A stretch of 16,716 nt of DNA from Anaerolineae bacterium (GTDB lineage: Bacteria > Chloroflexota > Anaerolineae > Aggregatilineales > UBA3940). The notes beneath the pieces are model-generated. The model ran no database searches and was not told where the DNA came from. It worked only from the letters and a program-made list of their open reading frames with translations. Below, in pieces: positions 6,650 to 14,211 of this stretch (positions within the stretch are counted from its first letter, which is position 1; each line of letters begins with the position of its first letter). The stretch covers positions 1 through 16,716 of the forward strand of contig JAFGNO010000147.1 in the NCBI GenBank assembly GCA_016926985.1, given 5' to 3'. The position numbers and the translations under genes were made by a program.

Positions 6650-8590
6650 ATGGATAACTCACGAAAACGCCTGGCTGGCTCAAACGGGCAGATGCTGCTT
6701 CTCCTTGCACTGCTGATGGTGGGATTCTTTTTGCGTGTCTGGCGTCTTGATGCTTCGCCACTTCGCGGTGATGAGGGATTCACCATGGTTGTGTGGATGG
6801 AGTCGCTGCGCGACATCCTGGGGCCGATGGCAGGGGTTGAACCCCATCCTCCATTTGCGGTGCTGAGCATTGTCGGCTGGGTGAAACTGGTTGGCAGCAG
6901 CGAATTTGCTGCCCGGTACCTATCTGTGCTGTCCGGCGTAGCGACCATTGCAGCAGTGTATCAGCTGGGGAGGCTCCTGTTTTCTGACCGGGCAGGTCTA
7001 TTGGCCGGATTTCTCTGGGTAATCAACCCCTATCAAATCTGGTTTTCACAGGATTTGAGAAGTACAGCTCTGTGGATCGCACTCAGCGCCACAGCCACGG
7101 TGCTTCTCCTGCTGGCGCTCAGGGCGGAGCGGGACGCTTTGTTTTGGGGCGGATATGTCGCCCTGATGGCCCTGTCGCTTTACACCTTCTACCTGGAGTT
7201 TTTTATCCTGGCTGTGCATGGCGTGATTGGCCTTTCTCATATCTGGCAGCATCGCCAGAAGCTAAAAAGCTGGTTGATTGCCCAGGCTGCGCTGGCGGCT
7301 TTGCTTGCTCCGTGGTTTGTGCAGCCCCGTTTATACACCGGTGGTTATGCGCCCACAGCGGGCCCGGTCAATTTGCCCTGGGCAGCACAGGCTTTTCTCT
7401 TTGGGGAAACGCTGCCTGCTCCACTGCAAACGATTTCCTGTGTCCCACAGGAAGGCGGGTGGGCGGCTTACCTGGCTGTATGCCTGGCGCTGGTCAGTTT
7501 GGGAATAGTCTGGTGGAGATACCGGGGAAGGCCGGCATTTGTGCTCACTCTTTATACGCTGGCTCCGCTGCTGATGCTTGCTCTCGTCGAATGGGTGCTG
7601 GGGCGCGGCTACTTTCGTCCCAGGTATGTGGCATCCAGCACACCCGCCTGGATTGTGCTCATTGCTGCTGCCTGTGCAGCGATGTTTTACCAATTAAAGC
7701 AGCAGCGGATCGGCTGTGCGCTGGGAGGAGTTGTCCTCGCGGGATTGGTTGGTCTGAATGCTCTTGGGCTGGGACATTACTACTTCAACCCGGATTTTAA
7801 AAAAGCTCCCGACTGGCGCATCCTGATGACGGTGCTCAACACAGAAGTTAGTCCGCAGGATGTCGTAATACGCAATTACCCGGATCCGACCTTTCTGTAT
7901 TACTATGACAACACGGCACAGGTTGTGTTACTGCCGGAAGCTCCCGGTATCTCCCCGCAAAGCATACTGGAATCTCTCCCCAAGGCCCATTCCTATATCT
8001 GGTTTCTGCCACAGCCCGATCCCTACTGGGATGCTGAGCAGATGGTTCAATCCTGGCTGTCCGAATCCATGCAACTGGTGGGAGAGCGGACTGCGGGAGA
8101 TTTTTTGGTCCAGCTTTACGCCGGGTATGAGGCGTCTGAACAGGATATCGACCAGCACACCGAAATCATCTTCACAGACCTGGTTGAGCTGGTGGGGTAT
8201 ACCACACGGCCTGCACCTGACAAACTGACCCCCGGTGAGGACTTCACGCTGGAATTATTCTGGCGCCCATTGAACTCATCAACCAGCAGCCTGACGGTAT
8301 TCACGCATTTGCTGGGCCCTCCCAGAGAGGATGGCTCGATCATGTGGGGCGGGCAAGATCACCCGCCTCAGGAGGGGAGAGCTGATACAACGCTGTGGGA
8401 AACCGGCGTGCTGCTGCGGGATGTGTATCATCTCAACATTCCGGCGGGAGCCCCTGCCGGTACATACTCGGTTGAGATTGGTTTGTACGATCCTGGCGAT
8501 GGGACAAGAATCGTGGAGATACAGACTGATCGACCCCAGTCAGAAGCCGGCTCGGTGCAGCTGTTTACGGTTCAAGTCGGAGCAGATTGA
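6650..8590 (+). CDS. GT39-family membrane glycosyltransferase (PMT/ArnT-like, GT-C fold)
   Basis: ATG 6650 gives 646 residues beginning MDNSRKRLAGSNGQ. An upstream in-frame TTG at 6599 lies inside the hairpin and its extension is not protein-like, so I reject it. The protein is polytopic. A first membrane helix (about 15-31) is followed by the GT39 acidic motif D41-E42 in PLRGDEGFT and by HPPF (66-69), both in the first extracytoplasmic loop. Roughly ten further hydrophobic stretches extend to about residue 390. GT-C enzymes of this family move a sugar from a polyprenyl-phosphate donor to a protein or lipid acceptor outside the membrane. Residues about 493-646 form a soluble beta-sandwich-like domain (GEDFTLELFWRP, AGTYSVEIGLYDPGDG), an extension often attached to such enzymes in this phylum. 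No donor-synthesis gene is adjacent, so sugar and acceptor are unknown. The Shine-Dalgarno is weak. Confidence 0.88.
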   Translation: MDNSRKRLAGSNGQMLLLLALLMVGFFLRVWRLDASPLRGDEGFTMVVWMESLRDILGPMAGVEPHPPFAVLSIVGWVKLVGSSEFAARYLSVLSGVATIAAVYQLGRLLFSDRAGLLAGFLWVINPYQIWFSQDLRSTALWIALSATATVLLLLALRAERDALFWGGYVALMALSLYTFYLEFFILAVHGVIGLSHIWQHRQKLKSWLIAQAALAALLAPWFVQPRLYTGGYAPTAGPVNLPWAAQAFLFGETLPAPLQTISCVPQEGGWAAYLAVCLALVSLGIVWWRYRGRPAFVLTLYTLAPLLMLALVEWVLGRGYFRPRYVASSTPAWIVLIAAACAAMFYQLKQQRIGCALGGVVLAGLVGLNALGLGHYYFNPDFKKAPDWRILMTVLNTEVSPQDVVIRNYPDPTFLYYYDNTAQVVLLPEAPGISPQSILESLPKAHSYIWFLPQPDPYWDAEQMVQSWLSESMQLVGERTAGDFLVQLYAGYEASEQDIDQHTEIIFTDLVELVGYTTRPAPDKLTPGEDFTLELFWRPLNSSTSSLTVFTHLLGPPREDGSIMWGGQDHPPQEGRADTTLWETGVLLRDVYHLNIPAGAPAGTYSVEIGLYDPGDGTRIVEIQTDRPQSEAGSVQLFTVQVGAD

Positions 8591-8615
8591 CAGATACGGT
8601 ATAATTGATTCAATC
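8587..8615 (+). promoter_or_regulatory. Promoter-like elements upstream of the metG leader
   Basis: A perfect TATAAT lies at 8600-8605 and a perfect TTGACA at 8587-8592, but only 7 bases separate them, so they cannot work as one pair. TTGACA could pair with TTCAAT (8609-8614, 16-base spacer). TATAAT would have to work with a poor -35. The TTGACA overlaps the stop codon of the glycosyltransferase gene. A start of transcription near 8612-8622 would give a metG leader of about 250 bases. Confidence 0.4.
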
Positions 8616-8659
8616 TTGCTTGAGAAAGCACACAGGACTGGTTGAGAATGGAGTACAAT

Positions 8660-8761
8660 ATGCGAGCGCTGTTTAATGCGCCGCGCCGCGTGATGCCGAT
8701 GCGCAGCCTGCCGTGGTCACGAGCCAGCGGAACGTCTCGTGATGATGGGTGTTGTGCATGA
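8660..8761 (+). CDS. Possible 33-residue leader peptide upstream of metG
   Basis: ATG 8660 has GGAG at 8650-8653, six bases upstream, and opens a frame of 33 codons ending in TGA at 8759-8761. The predicted peptide begins MRALFNAPRRVMPMRSLPW and contains Met at positions 1, 12 and 14. It would be translated through the hairpin region of the metG leader, so ribosome position could affect folding. Base composition alone can produce a frame this short and there is no homology I recognise, so this is a weak call. Confidence 0.2.
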   Translation: MRALFNAPRRVMPMRSLPWSRASGTSRDDGCCA

Positions 8762-8799
8762 ACAGATAACACCTCCCAGGCATAAGGCCGGTAAACTGG

Positions 8800-8828
8800 C
8801 CGCCAGCTCCGCGCTGGCGGTTTTTGTT
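8800..8828 (+). terminator. Intrinsic terminator inside the metG leader
   Basis: CCGCCAGC (8800-8807) and GCTGGCGG (8813-8820) form a perfect 8-bp GC-rich stem with a 5-base loop, directly followed by TTTTTGTT (8821-8828). It lies well past the preceding gene (stop at 8590) and 39 bases before the metG ATG. It could end readthrough from upstream or attenuate metG transcription. Confidence 0.8.
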
Positions 8829-8867
8829 AGAACAAACATGACTTTGGAGAAGAAAAGAGGACAATCA

Positions 8868-10634
8868 ATGGCTGAGACAATACACGTTTCCGTGGCGTGG
8901 CCCTATGCCAATGGTGATTTGCATGTAGGCCACCTCGCAGGGAATTTTCTACCTGCTGACATTTTTGCCCGCTATCACCGGCTCAAGGGGAGTCGCGTGT
9001 TGATGGTGTCAGGATCTGACTCGCATGGCACACCGGTTATCCTTGCTGCCGAAAAGGAGGGATCATCACCGCGCGAGACGTTTGAGAAATATCATCACCG
9101 GTTTCTTGAGACACAGAAGGCGCTGGGTATCAGTTATGACCTGTACACCCATACAAACACTGAGAACCATCACCGGATCGCCCAGGATTTTTTCCTGCGC
9201 CTGCTGGAAAATGAGGCGATCTACAGAGAGACGCAGCAGCTTCTCTATGATGAAAAGGCAGGGCGCTTTTTGCCCGACCGGTTTGTGGAGGGCACCTGCT
9301 ATCACTGTGGCTATGAAGAGGCGCGGGGTGATCAGTGCGATAACTGCGGGAAACTGATTGATGCGGTCATGCTGGTCAGCCCGCGCAGCAAGTTCACCGG
9401 GACTGCGCCGGTCATCCGGGATACCGAGCATTATTTCCTCGACCTGGCCCAGTTCAAGGATGCCCTGCGCACCTACCTGGAAAACAAGGATTACTGGCGT
9501 CCTAATGTGATCAACTTTGCCCGGAATATGGTGGAAGACCTGCGCGGGCGGCCCATCACCCGTGATATTGAGTGGGGGATTTCCGTCCCGCTTGAGGGGT
9601 GGGAGCGCAAATGCCTGTATGTCTGGTTTGAGGCGGTAATGGGTTATTTCACCGCATCGGTGGAGTGGGCCAATAACATGGGCCAGCCGGATGCCTGGAA
9701 AGACTGGTGGTATAACCCGGAAGCAAAAATCTATAATTTCTTAGGAAAAGACAATATTCCCTTCCATACTGTGATCTGGCAGTCCGAACTGATGGGGGTT
9801 TCCGGCATATACAATGAAGAGTCGGATACGCCAATTACCCTGCCCTACGATGTCCCGGCGAATGAGTATATGAATGTGCAGGGGTCGCAGTTTTCAAAAA
9901 GCCGCAACTGGGCGGTCTGGCTGCCGGATATCCTGACCCGCTATGACCCGGACGCAATCCGCTACTACGTGACAGCGATGATGCCAGAGACGCGCGACAC
10001 GGACTTTACCTGGGAAGACTTTGTGGCCCGTAACAACAACGAACTGGTTGCCTGGTGGGGCAATCTGGTCAACCGGGTGTTGAAGTTTGCCCATAAAAAC
10101 TGGGATGGGCTGATCCCTCTCCCCGGCGACCTTGGCGACAATGACCGGGCGCTTCTTGATAAGACTGCCGGAGGGTTTGATACCGTGGGAACGTCGCTCA
10201 GTGGCGTCAAGCTGCGCCGGGCGCTGGACGAAGCCATGGCGCTGGCCCGCGAGGTCAATGTGTATCTTGATGCAGCGCCATGGTTTGGGGTTATTAAAGA
10301 GGACAAGCAGGCTGCTGCCCGGACGGTTTATACCGCTTTGCAGGCAATCAACCATCTCAAAATCCTGCTGGCCCCGTTCCTGCCTTTTACATCCCAACGC
10401 CTGCACGAGATGCTGGGCTTTGGGGGCCAGATTTTCGGGGACCAGATGATCGCGATCTATGAGGAGGAAAGCTCCTCTCACGAGGCGTTGATCTATGATG
10501 GGACAAAGGCCATCGGCAGATGGGTTCCCGAAACCCTGCCTCCTGGACAGCGCCTGGGAAAGCCGGTACCGCTGTTCAAGAAACTCGATGTGGATAAGGT
10601 TATTGAGGACGAGATTGCCCGTTTAGGGGCATGA
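8868..10634 (+). CDS. metG: Methionyl-tRNA synthetase
   Basis: A class I aminoacyl-tRNA synthetase that charges tRNA-Met with methionine, 588 residues from ATG 8868. AGAGG seven bases upstream supports this start; an ATG at 8838 lacks one, and a GTG at 8739 would place the leader terminator inside the gene. The HIGH motif is H19-V-G-H22 within PYANGDLHVGHLAG. A single zinc knuckle has C144/C147 and C157/C160 (CYHCGYEEARGDQCDNC). The KMSKS loop reads Q341-F-S-K-S345, keeping the second Lys but replacing the first with Gln. The alpha-helical anticodon-binding domain (about 390-540) follows. The C-terminal EMAP/Trbp111-like tRNA-binding domain seen in longer bacterial MetRS is absent. The gene is preceded by a structured leader with a terminator and followed after 19 bases by a cupin gene with its own ribosome site. 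Confidence 0.97.
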   Translation: MAETIHVSVAWPYANGDLHVGHLAGNFLPADIFARYHRLKGSRVLMVSGSDSHGTPVILAAEKEGSSPRETFEKYHHRFLETQKALGISYDLYTHTNTENHHRIAQDFFLRLLENEAIYRETQQLLYDEKAGRFLPDRFVEGTCYHCGYEEARGDQCDNCGKLIDAVMLVSPRSKFTGTAPVIRDTEHYFLDLAQFKDALRTYLENKDYWRPNVINFARNMVEDLRGRPITRDIEWGISVPLEGWERKCLYVWFEAVMGYFTASVEWANNMGQPDAWKDWWYNPEAKIYNFLGKDNIPFHTVIWQSELMGVSGIYNEESDTPITLPYDVPANEYMNVQGSQFSKSRNWAVWLPDILTRYDPDAIRYYVTAMMPETRDTDFTWEDFVARNNNELVAWWGNLVNRVLKFAHKNWDGLIPLPGDLGDNDRALLDKTAGGFDTVGTSLSGVKLRRALDEAMALAREVNVYLDAAPWFGVIKEDKQAAARTVYTALQAINHLKILLAPFLPFTSQRLHEMLGFGGQIFGDQMIAIYEEESSSHEALIYDGTKAIGRWVPETLPPGQRLGKPVPLFKKLDVDKVIEDEIARLGA

Positions 10635-10653
10635 TATTGTGTCGGAGGTACCG

Positions 10654-10992
10654 ATGAAAGTTGAGCCTTATACCAGCACACCCGCCGAGATTTTTAGTGA
10701 TGTGAAGGGCGTGAACATCCGTTGGGTGATCGGGAAGAACGACGGCGCGCCCAATTTCGCGATGCGGGTGATTGAGGTGCAGCCGGGCTGCAATACCCCC
10801 TATCACACCCATGCCTTTGAACACGAGGTGTTTGTGCTGGCTGGCAGGGGCGTGGTGCGCACCAGCGAAGGAGATAAACCCATTGAAACCGGTACAGTAG
10901 TCTATGTGGCGCCGGATGAAGAACATGGTTTCTTCAACCAGGGCGAAGGCGTCCTGCGCTTTATCTGTGTGATCCCGCACCAGGAAGGGTAA
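10654..10992 (+). CDS. Small single-domain cupin protein
   Basis: I start at ATG 10654, which has GGAGG at 10644-10648, instead of the GTG at 10639 that precedes that site. The 112-residue product is one cupin barrel. Motif 1 is PYHTHAFEHEVFVLAGRG, with metal ligands H51, H53 and E58, and motif 2 is PDEEHGFFN with H91. All four metal ligands of a typical cupin are present, so it probably binds a divalent metal. No substrate can be named; small cupins include isomerases, dioxygenases and sensors. Its position 19 bases behind metG suggests co-transcription without implying a shared role. It converges on the TlpA-like gene with 8 bases between stops. Confidence 0.88.
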   Translation: MKVEPYTSTPAEIFSDVKGVNIRWVIGKNDGAPNFAMRVIEVQPGCNTPYHTHAFEHEVFVLAGRGVVRTSEGDKPIETGTVVYVAPDEEHGFFNQGEGVLRFICVIPHQEG

Positions 10993-11000
10993 GCCTGCCC

Positions 11001-11543
11001 TTATCCACCGGACAGCAACGGGGTGATTTGCCCATCCAGTATGGACCGGTCGATCATCCCGGCGTGCCGGTAGTGAATCTCTCCCTGGGGGTTGATGACG
11101 AGGGTGACCGGCAGGCCGGTTACACCAAACTGGTTGCCAAGGTGACCATCGGGATCAAGCCCAACCGGAATCGCAAACCCGTTCTGTTGGAAGAAACCGG
11201 CGGCTGCCACTGCTGTTTCTCCGGAGTTGATGGCAATCATGACCAATCCATCCTCCCGGTATTCCCGGTAATAGGCATCCAGCAGGGGCATCTCGGCCCG
11301 ACAGGGTGGACACCAGGTCGCCCAGAAGTTTAAGACGACCGTTTGCCCTGCAAAGTCAGAGAGTGAGACGGAGGTTCCATCCAGCAGCGGGATCGAAATT
11401 CCGTCATCTTCGCTGCCATCCAGACCAGAGAGAACAGCAACAACGGCAAGAGCCAACAGAAGTGTTCCTGCACCGATCATCAGGACAGACTGCATGCCTC
11501 GCTTTTTACGCCGGTGCTTTATACTTTGTTTCGACTGTGCCAT
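11001..11543 (-). CDS. TlpA/ResA-like membrane-anchored thiol-disulfide oxidoreductase
   Basis: A 180-residue protein with a basic N-terminus (KHRRKKRG), a single membrane helix at about 18-39 and a TlpA-type thioredoxin domain outside the membrane. The active site is W-C78-P-P-C81 within NFWATWCPPCRAEMP, and the cis-proline is P145 (GLPVT). These are the features of ResA, TlpA and CcmG relatives, which reduce disulfides of extracytoplasmic proteins such as apocytochromes c. No cytochrome maturation gene or CcdA partner is in the window, so its client is unknown. It converges with the cupin gene and is divergent from the MFS gene, separated by 191 bases. Fold and topology are secure. Confidence 0.93.
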   Translation of the reverse strand: MAQSKQSIKHRRKKRGMQSVLMIGAGTLLLALAVVAVLSGLDGSEDDGISIPLLDGTSVSLSDFAGQTVVLNFWATWCPPCRAEMPLLDAYYREYREDGLVMIAINSGETAVAAAGFFQQNGFAIPVGLDPDGHLGNQFGVTGLPVTLVINPQGEIHYRHAGMIDRSILDGQITPLLSGG

Positions 11544-11734
11544 AGTTTAGGAACCCTATTCTGTCAGGTGGTTGCAGTATGTTAGATGCTGTTTTTGCCC
11601 ATTCGTTGTAAACACTACTGGCTGGGATAGGGCCTCATGATCTTCCCATGTGTATAGTGATGCTGCAACCTGTATCCGGGGTTATATCCTGTGGAGAAGT
11701 TACCGGGCAGACCCTACAGCCGACAGGAGCATAA

Positions 11735-13534
11735 ATGAGCACACAGCCCAACTTACACACACTCATCGCCAGGTCGGGTTTAATTCTTGCGCTGATCTGC
11801 CTGCCGGTGTTCATTGGCGCACTGGATTTGACTATCATCTCGGCGGTGCTGCCAAAACTGCTGATCGATCTGGAGATTCCGTTCCAGACCGGGGCAGATG
11901 ATGCATCATGGCTGGTAAGCGGCTATCTACTGGCATACACCGTCAGTGTGGCCATTATGGGTCGCGTCTCGGACGTGATCGGGCGGCGGCGAACGTATTT
12001 CCTGGCGCTGCTGATCTTCATCCTGGGATCATGGCTGGTTGCCATTGGTATGTTCGCGCCCACAGAGTGGATGCGCAGCCTCTTTCGTCTGATTCAGGGC
12101 GGCAGGCCAGACACAGCCTATATGGCACTCTATGCGCTCATAGCCGGGCGCGTGATCCAGGCGCTGGGCGCCGGGGCGATGGTTCCGGTCAGCATGGCGC
12201 TGGTCGGCGATCTTTATCCCCCGGCTCACCGGGCTACGGCACTTGGTGTGGTTGGTGCTGTAGATACTGCCGGATGGGTGCTAGGGCACCTTTACGGTGG
12301 ATTGATGGTCCAGGTTGTTGACTGGCCGGTGCTCTTCTGGATCAATATTCCCGTGACCACGCTCATCGCGATTATTACATGGAGGCAGCTTGACGCCATC
12401 GCCGGCAGCCATGGGGAAGGCGGGCAGAATCGGCCTGCCAGGGTTTTGGTGTCAATTGGACTGGTGGTAGTCAATGTGCTTGCTGCCGCCGAGATTCTGC
12501 GGGCCATATTCCCGGCGGGTATGGCACAGATTGCTGATGCGATTCTGGGCGCAGGTTGGCTGGCTCTGGTGCTGGTTCTTGAGCTTACTGCTGCGGCTGT
12601 GTTCACACTCATCTCTGCCCGGAGGACCCATACAGCAACCCGGATCGGCTGGGTCGGAGCGGCACTGCTGACGCTGGCGTTAATAGGACTGAATATTGGG
12701 CTGGGGGGCAGCACTGAGAGCGGTACAGCCAGTTTTTCGGACACCCCTCCCCTGCCCCCATATGCCGTGCCAGTGTTGATGGTCGCCGGTGGGGCATTCA
12801 TTGCCTATGTCCTGCTTGAGCGACGCAGTACCCACCCGCTGTTTGACCTGACATATTTCAGAAAGCGGAACGTTTCACTGGCGAGCGGGATCAATCTCCT
12901 GGTTGGATTCTGCCTGATGGTTGGGCTGGTGTCTGTTCCCCTGTTCATCAATGCGGTGATTGCGGAGAATCTTGATCAGGCAGCACTTCTCAGTGGCATT
13001 CTGCTGGGAACCCTGACCATTCCGATGGCGCTGGCCAGTGTGCCGGGTGGGTGGCTGACCGAGCACTTTGGCTATCGCATACCGACCACGGCAGGGCTTA
13101 TTCTGGCCACTGCTGGGTTTTACTTGGGTCGCACCTGGGTGTCGGATATGCATCTGTGGGTCATGGGGGTCCACATGACAATGGCCGGGATCGGCCTGGG
13201 CCTTACCGTAGCACCTGTGGGAACCACAGTGATCAATGCAGTGAGGGATACTGAGCGAGGCATTGCCTCGGCGCTGGTGCTTATTATGCGGCTGATCGGG
13301 ATGACATTTGGGACGTCAATCATGACGGCATATGGGCTGAGGCGCTCCAATATCCTGATTGAGCAGATGCGCAACGCACAGGCAGGGCCTCTTACCAATG
13401 CCGTCTTAAACGAAATTGGCATATCTGCGGCAACAACGGTTATCAATGAGATGCTGCTGGTGGCTTCGGTTATCTGCTTTGTGGCTGTTATCCCTTCCCT
13501 GTTTTTACGACCACATGATGAGCAGCCGGGGTGA
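11735..13534 (+). CDS. MFS transporter, DHA2 (EmrB/QacA-like) family
   Basis: A 599-residue polytopic protein, consistent with 14 membrane helices of the DHA2 drug:H+ antiporter family and somewhat longer than typical members. TM1 carries the membrane-embedded Asp D31 in GALDLTIISAVLP, and motif A is GRVSDVIGRRRTY (76-88) between TM2 and TM3. An insertion with PTEWMRSLF and GGRPDTAYM sits between TM3 and TM4. The antiporter motif C region in TM5 reads GWVLGHLYGG, where the usual GP is GH. Export of drugs or hydrophobic compounds by proton exchange is the family role; the substrate is unknown. AGGAG lies six bases before the ATG at 11735. No TetR or MarR regulator is adjacent. The tail-anchored protein gene starts 70 bases after its stop. 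Confidence 0.93.
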   Translation: MSTQPNLHTLIARSGLILALICLPVFIGALDLTIISAVLPKLLIDLEIPFQTGADDASWLVSGYLLAYTVSVAIMGRVSDVIGRRRTYFLALLIFILGSWLVAIGMFAPTEWMRSLFRLIQGGRPDTAYMALYALIAGRVIQALGAGAMVPVSMALVGDLYPPAHRATALGVVGAVDTAGWVLGHLYGGLMVQVVDWPVLFWINIPVTTLIAIITWRQLDAIAGSHGEGGQNRPARVLVSIGLVVVNVLAAAEILRAIFPAGMAQIADAILGAGWLALVLVLELTAAAVFTLISARRTHTATRIGWVGAALLTLALIGLNIGLGGSTESGTASFSDTPPLPPYAVPVLMVAGGAFIAYVLLERRSTHPLFDLTYFRKRNVSLASGINLLVGFCLMVGLVSVPLFINAVIAENLDQAALLSGILLGTLTIPMALASVPGGWLTEHFGYRIPTTAGLILATAGFYLGRTWVSDMHLWVMGVHMTMAGIGLGLTVAPVGTTVINAVRDTERGIASALVLIMRLIGMTFGTSIMTAYGLRRSNILIEQMRNAQAGPLTNAVLNEIGISAATTVINEMLLVASVICFVAVIPSLFLRPHDEQPG

Positions 13535-13535
13535 T

Positions 13536-13564
13536 TTGCCCGGCATACCAAACACACGTATAGT
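13536..13564 (+). promoter_or_regulatory. Candidate sigma70-type promoter for the tail-anchored protein gene
   Basis: TTGCCC (13536-13541) and TATAGT (13559-13564) are separated by exactly 17 bases, directly after the MFS stop codon and about 40 bases before the ATG at 13605. It would let this gene be expressed independently of the transporter. Confidence 0.45.
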
Positions 13565-13604
13565 GAGAAAAACACCCATGTATATACCTTGAATGGAGCG
13601 ACTT

Positions 13605-14135
13605 ATGTTCAGTGATGAAGAAAACAATCCCCTTGAAGAGGAAGAAGCGCTGCCAGAGGCAGAGGACGACTCGCCTGAAACAATGATGATGGCCCCTCAG
13701 GAAGAGGCGGGCGGTACGGCAGAGGCCAAAGAGAAAGCGGATGAATGGGTAACAGCCAAAGTGCCATCCGCTCCGGCGAAACCAAAGGTCAAAGCGGCAG
13801 CAAAACCGGCTGATGACGAATGGGTTGCAGCAGGGTCGGCTACGCCTGCCCCAGCAGCGTCTGCTGCTCAAAAAGCTGAACCCGTAAAGGATGCGCACCC
13901 GGTTCAGGAGACACCGCCAGCGATGGGAACGCCCTCCCCGCCGGTTTACAGCGCGTCTCCGGCACCAGCACAGCCAGCCAGCTCGGAAGGCGGGATATGG
14001 GGACTTCTTGCTAAGATTGGCATCTCCGACCGCAAGACGCAGCAGTGGGTCTTGATCGGGGGGAGTGTGCTGATCGTCGCCTGCTGTGCCTGCTCGTGTC
14101 TGGTGGCGATCCTTATTGTCCTTAGCAACCAGTAA
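13605..14135 (+). CDS. Acidic, Pro/Ala-rich protein with a C-terminal Cys-rich membrane anchor
   Basis: I start at ATG 13605, where GGAG (13594-13597) is suitably placed; an ATG at 13593 lies on that site. The 176-residue product has no N-terminal signal. Residues 4-22 are strongly acidic, and a DEWV motif occurs twice (46-49 and 71-74) in a Lys/Ala/Pro-rich region. A Pro/Ser/Ala linker runs to about 128, then a short amphipathic segment and a final membrane helix at about 148-173 (GGSVLIVACCACSCLVAIL) with four Cys (160, 161, 163, 165). Only a few residues follow, so topology should be tail-anchored with the long N-terminus in the cytoplasm. No domain is recognised. It converges with the FHA protein, which has a similar anchor, across a strong terminator. 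Function unknown; a scaffold or adaptor role is speculative. Confidence 0.78.
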   Translation: MFSDEENNPLEEEEALPEAEDDSPETMMMAPQEEAGGTAEAKEKADEWVTAKVPSAPAKPKVKAAAKPADDEWVAAGSATPAPAASAAQKAEPVKDAHPVQETPPAMGTPSPPVYSASPAPAQPASSEGGIWGLLAKIGISDRKTQQWVLIGGSVLIVACCACSCLVAILIVLSNQ

Positions 14136-14155
14136 ACACGATGGGGCAAAACCAG

Positions 14156-14185
14156 GCGGCTGTCTTATCGGACAGCCGCTTTTTT
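14156..14185 (+). terminator. Strong intrinsic terminator between convergent genes
   Basis: GCGGCTGTC (14156-14164) pairs perfectly with GACAGCCGC (14171-14179), a 9-bp stem with a 6-base loop, followed by six T (14180-14185). It lies 20 bases after the tail-anchored protein stop. On the minus strand the stem is followed by only a short, displaced T run, so it may act weakly on FHA transcripts too. Confidence 0.9.
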
Positions 14186-14211
14186 GTGATTGCTTCGCAT
14201 TGGATGCCCAA

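Larger units (their letters stand above)
8616..8867 (+). promoter_or_regulatory. Structured metG leader with internal terminator (candidate attenuator)
   Basis: The stretch between the glycosyltransferase stop and metG is rich in inverted repeats. TCACGAG (8717-8723) pairs perfectly with CTCGTGA (8736-8742); GGTGTT (8748-8753) pairs with AACACC (8768-8773); GGCCGG (8786-8791) can pair with CTGGCC (8796-8801, one G-U) around TAAA. A terminator follows at 8800-8828, 39 bases before metG. The loop of the first hairpin begins with CCAGC, and GCCAGC (8723-8728) duplicates GCCAGC (8802-8807) of the terminator's 5' arm, so it could pair with the 3' arm instead. CGTGATG also occurs twice (8689-8695 and 8738-8744). 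I do not see T-box or SAM riboswitch signatures. Regulation of metG by premature termination is inferred from this layout. Confidence 0.5.

Noticed and set aside
6166..6948. 260-codon minus-strand open frame across the repeat gene, terminator and glycosyltransferase start
   Set aside because: It crosses a terminator and two well-supported genes on the other strand, is Ser/Arg-rich and shows no domain.
8616..8867. T-box or SAM riboswitch upstream of metG
   Set aside because: I looked for the T-box core (UGGNACCGCG-like) and for SAM-I conserved blocks and found none, so I call it only a structured leader.
8739..8867. Longer MetRS starting at GTG 8739 or ATG 8838
   Set aside because: The extension would translate through the terminator, lacks a ribosome site and is not MetRS-like; ATG 8868 has AGAGG and the usual N-terminus.
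11544..11734. Promoters in the TlpA/MFS divergent region, such as TATAGT at 11653
   Set aside because: No -35 box at 16-18 bases could be found for either strand; the region surely holds promoters but I cannot place them.
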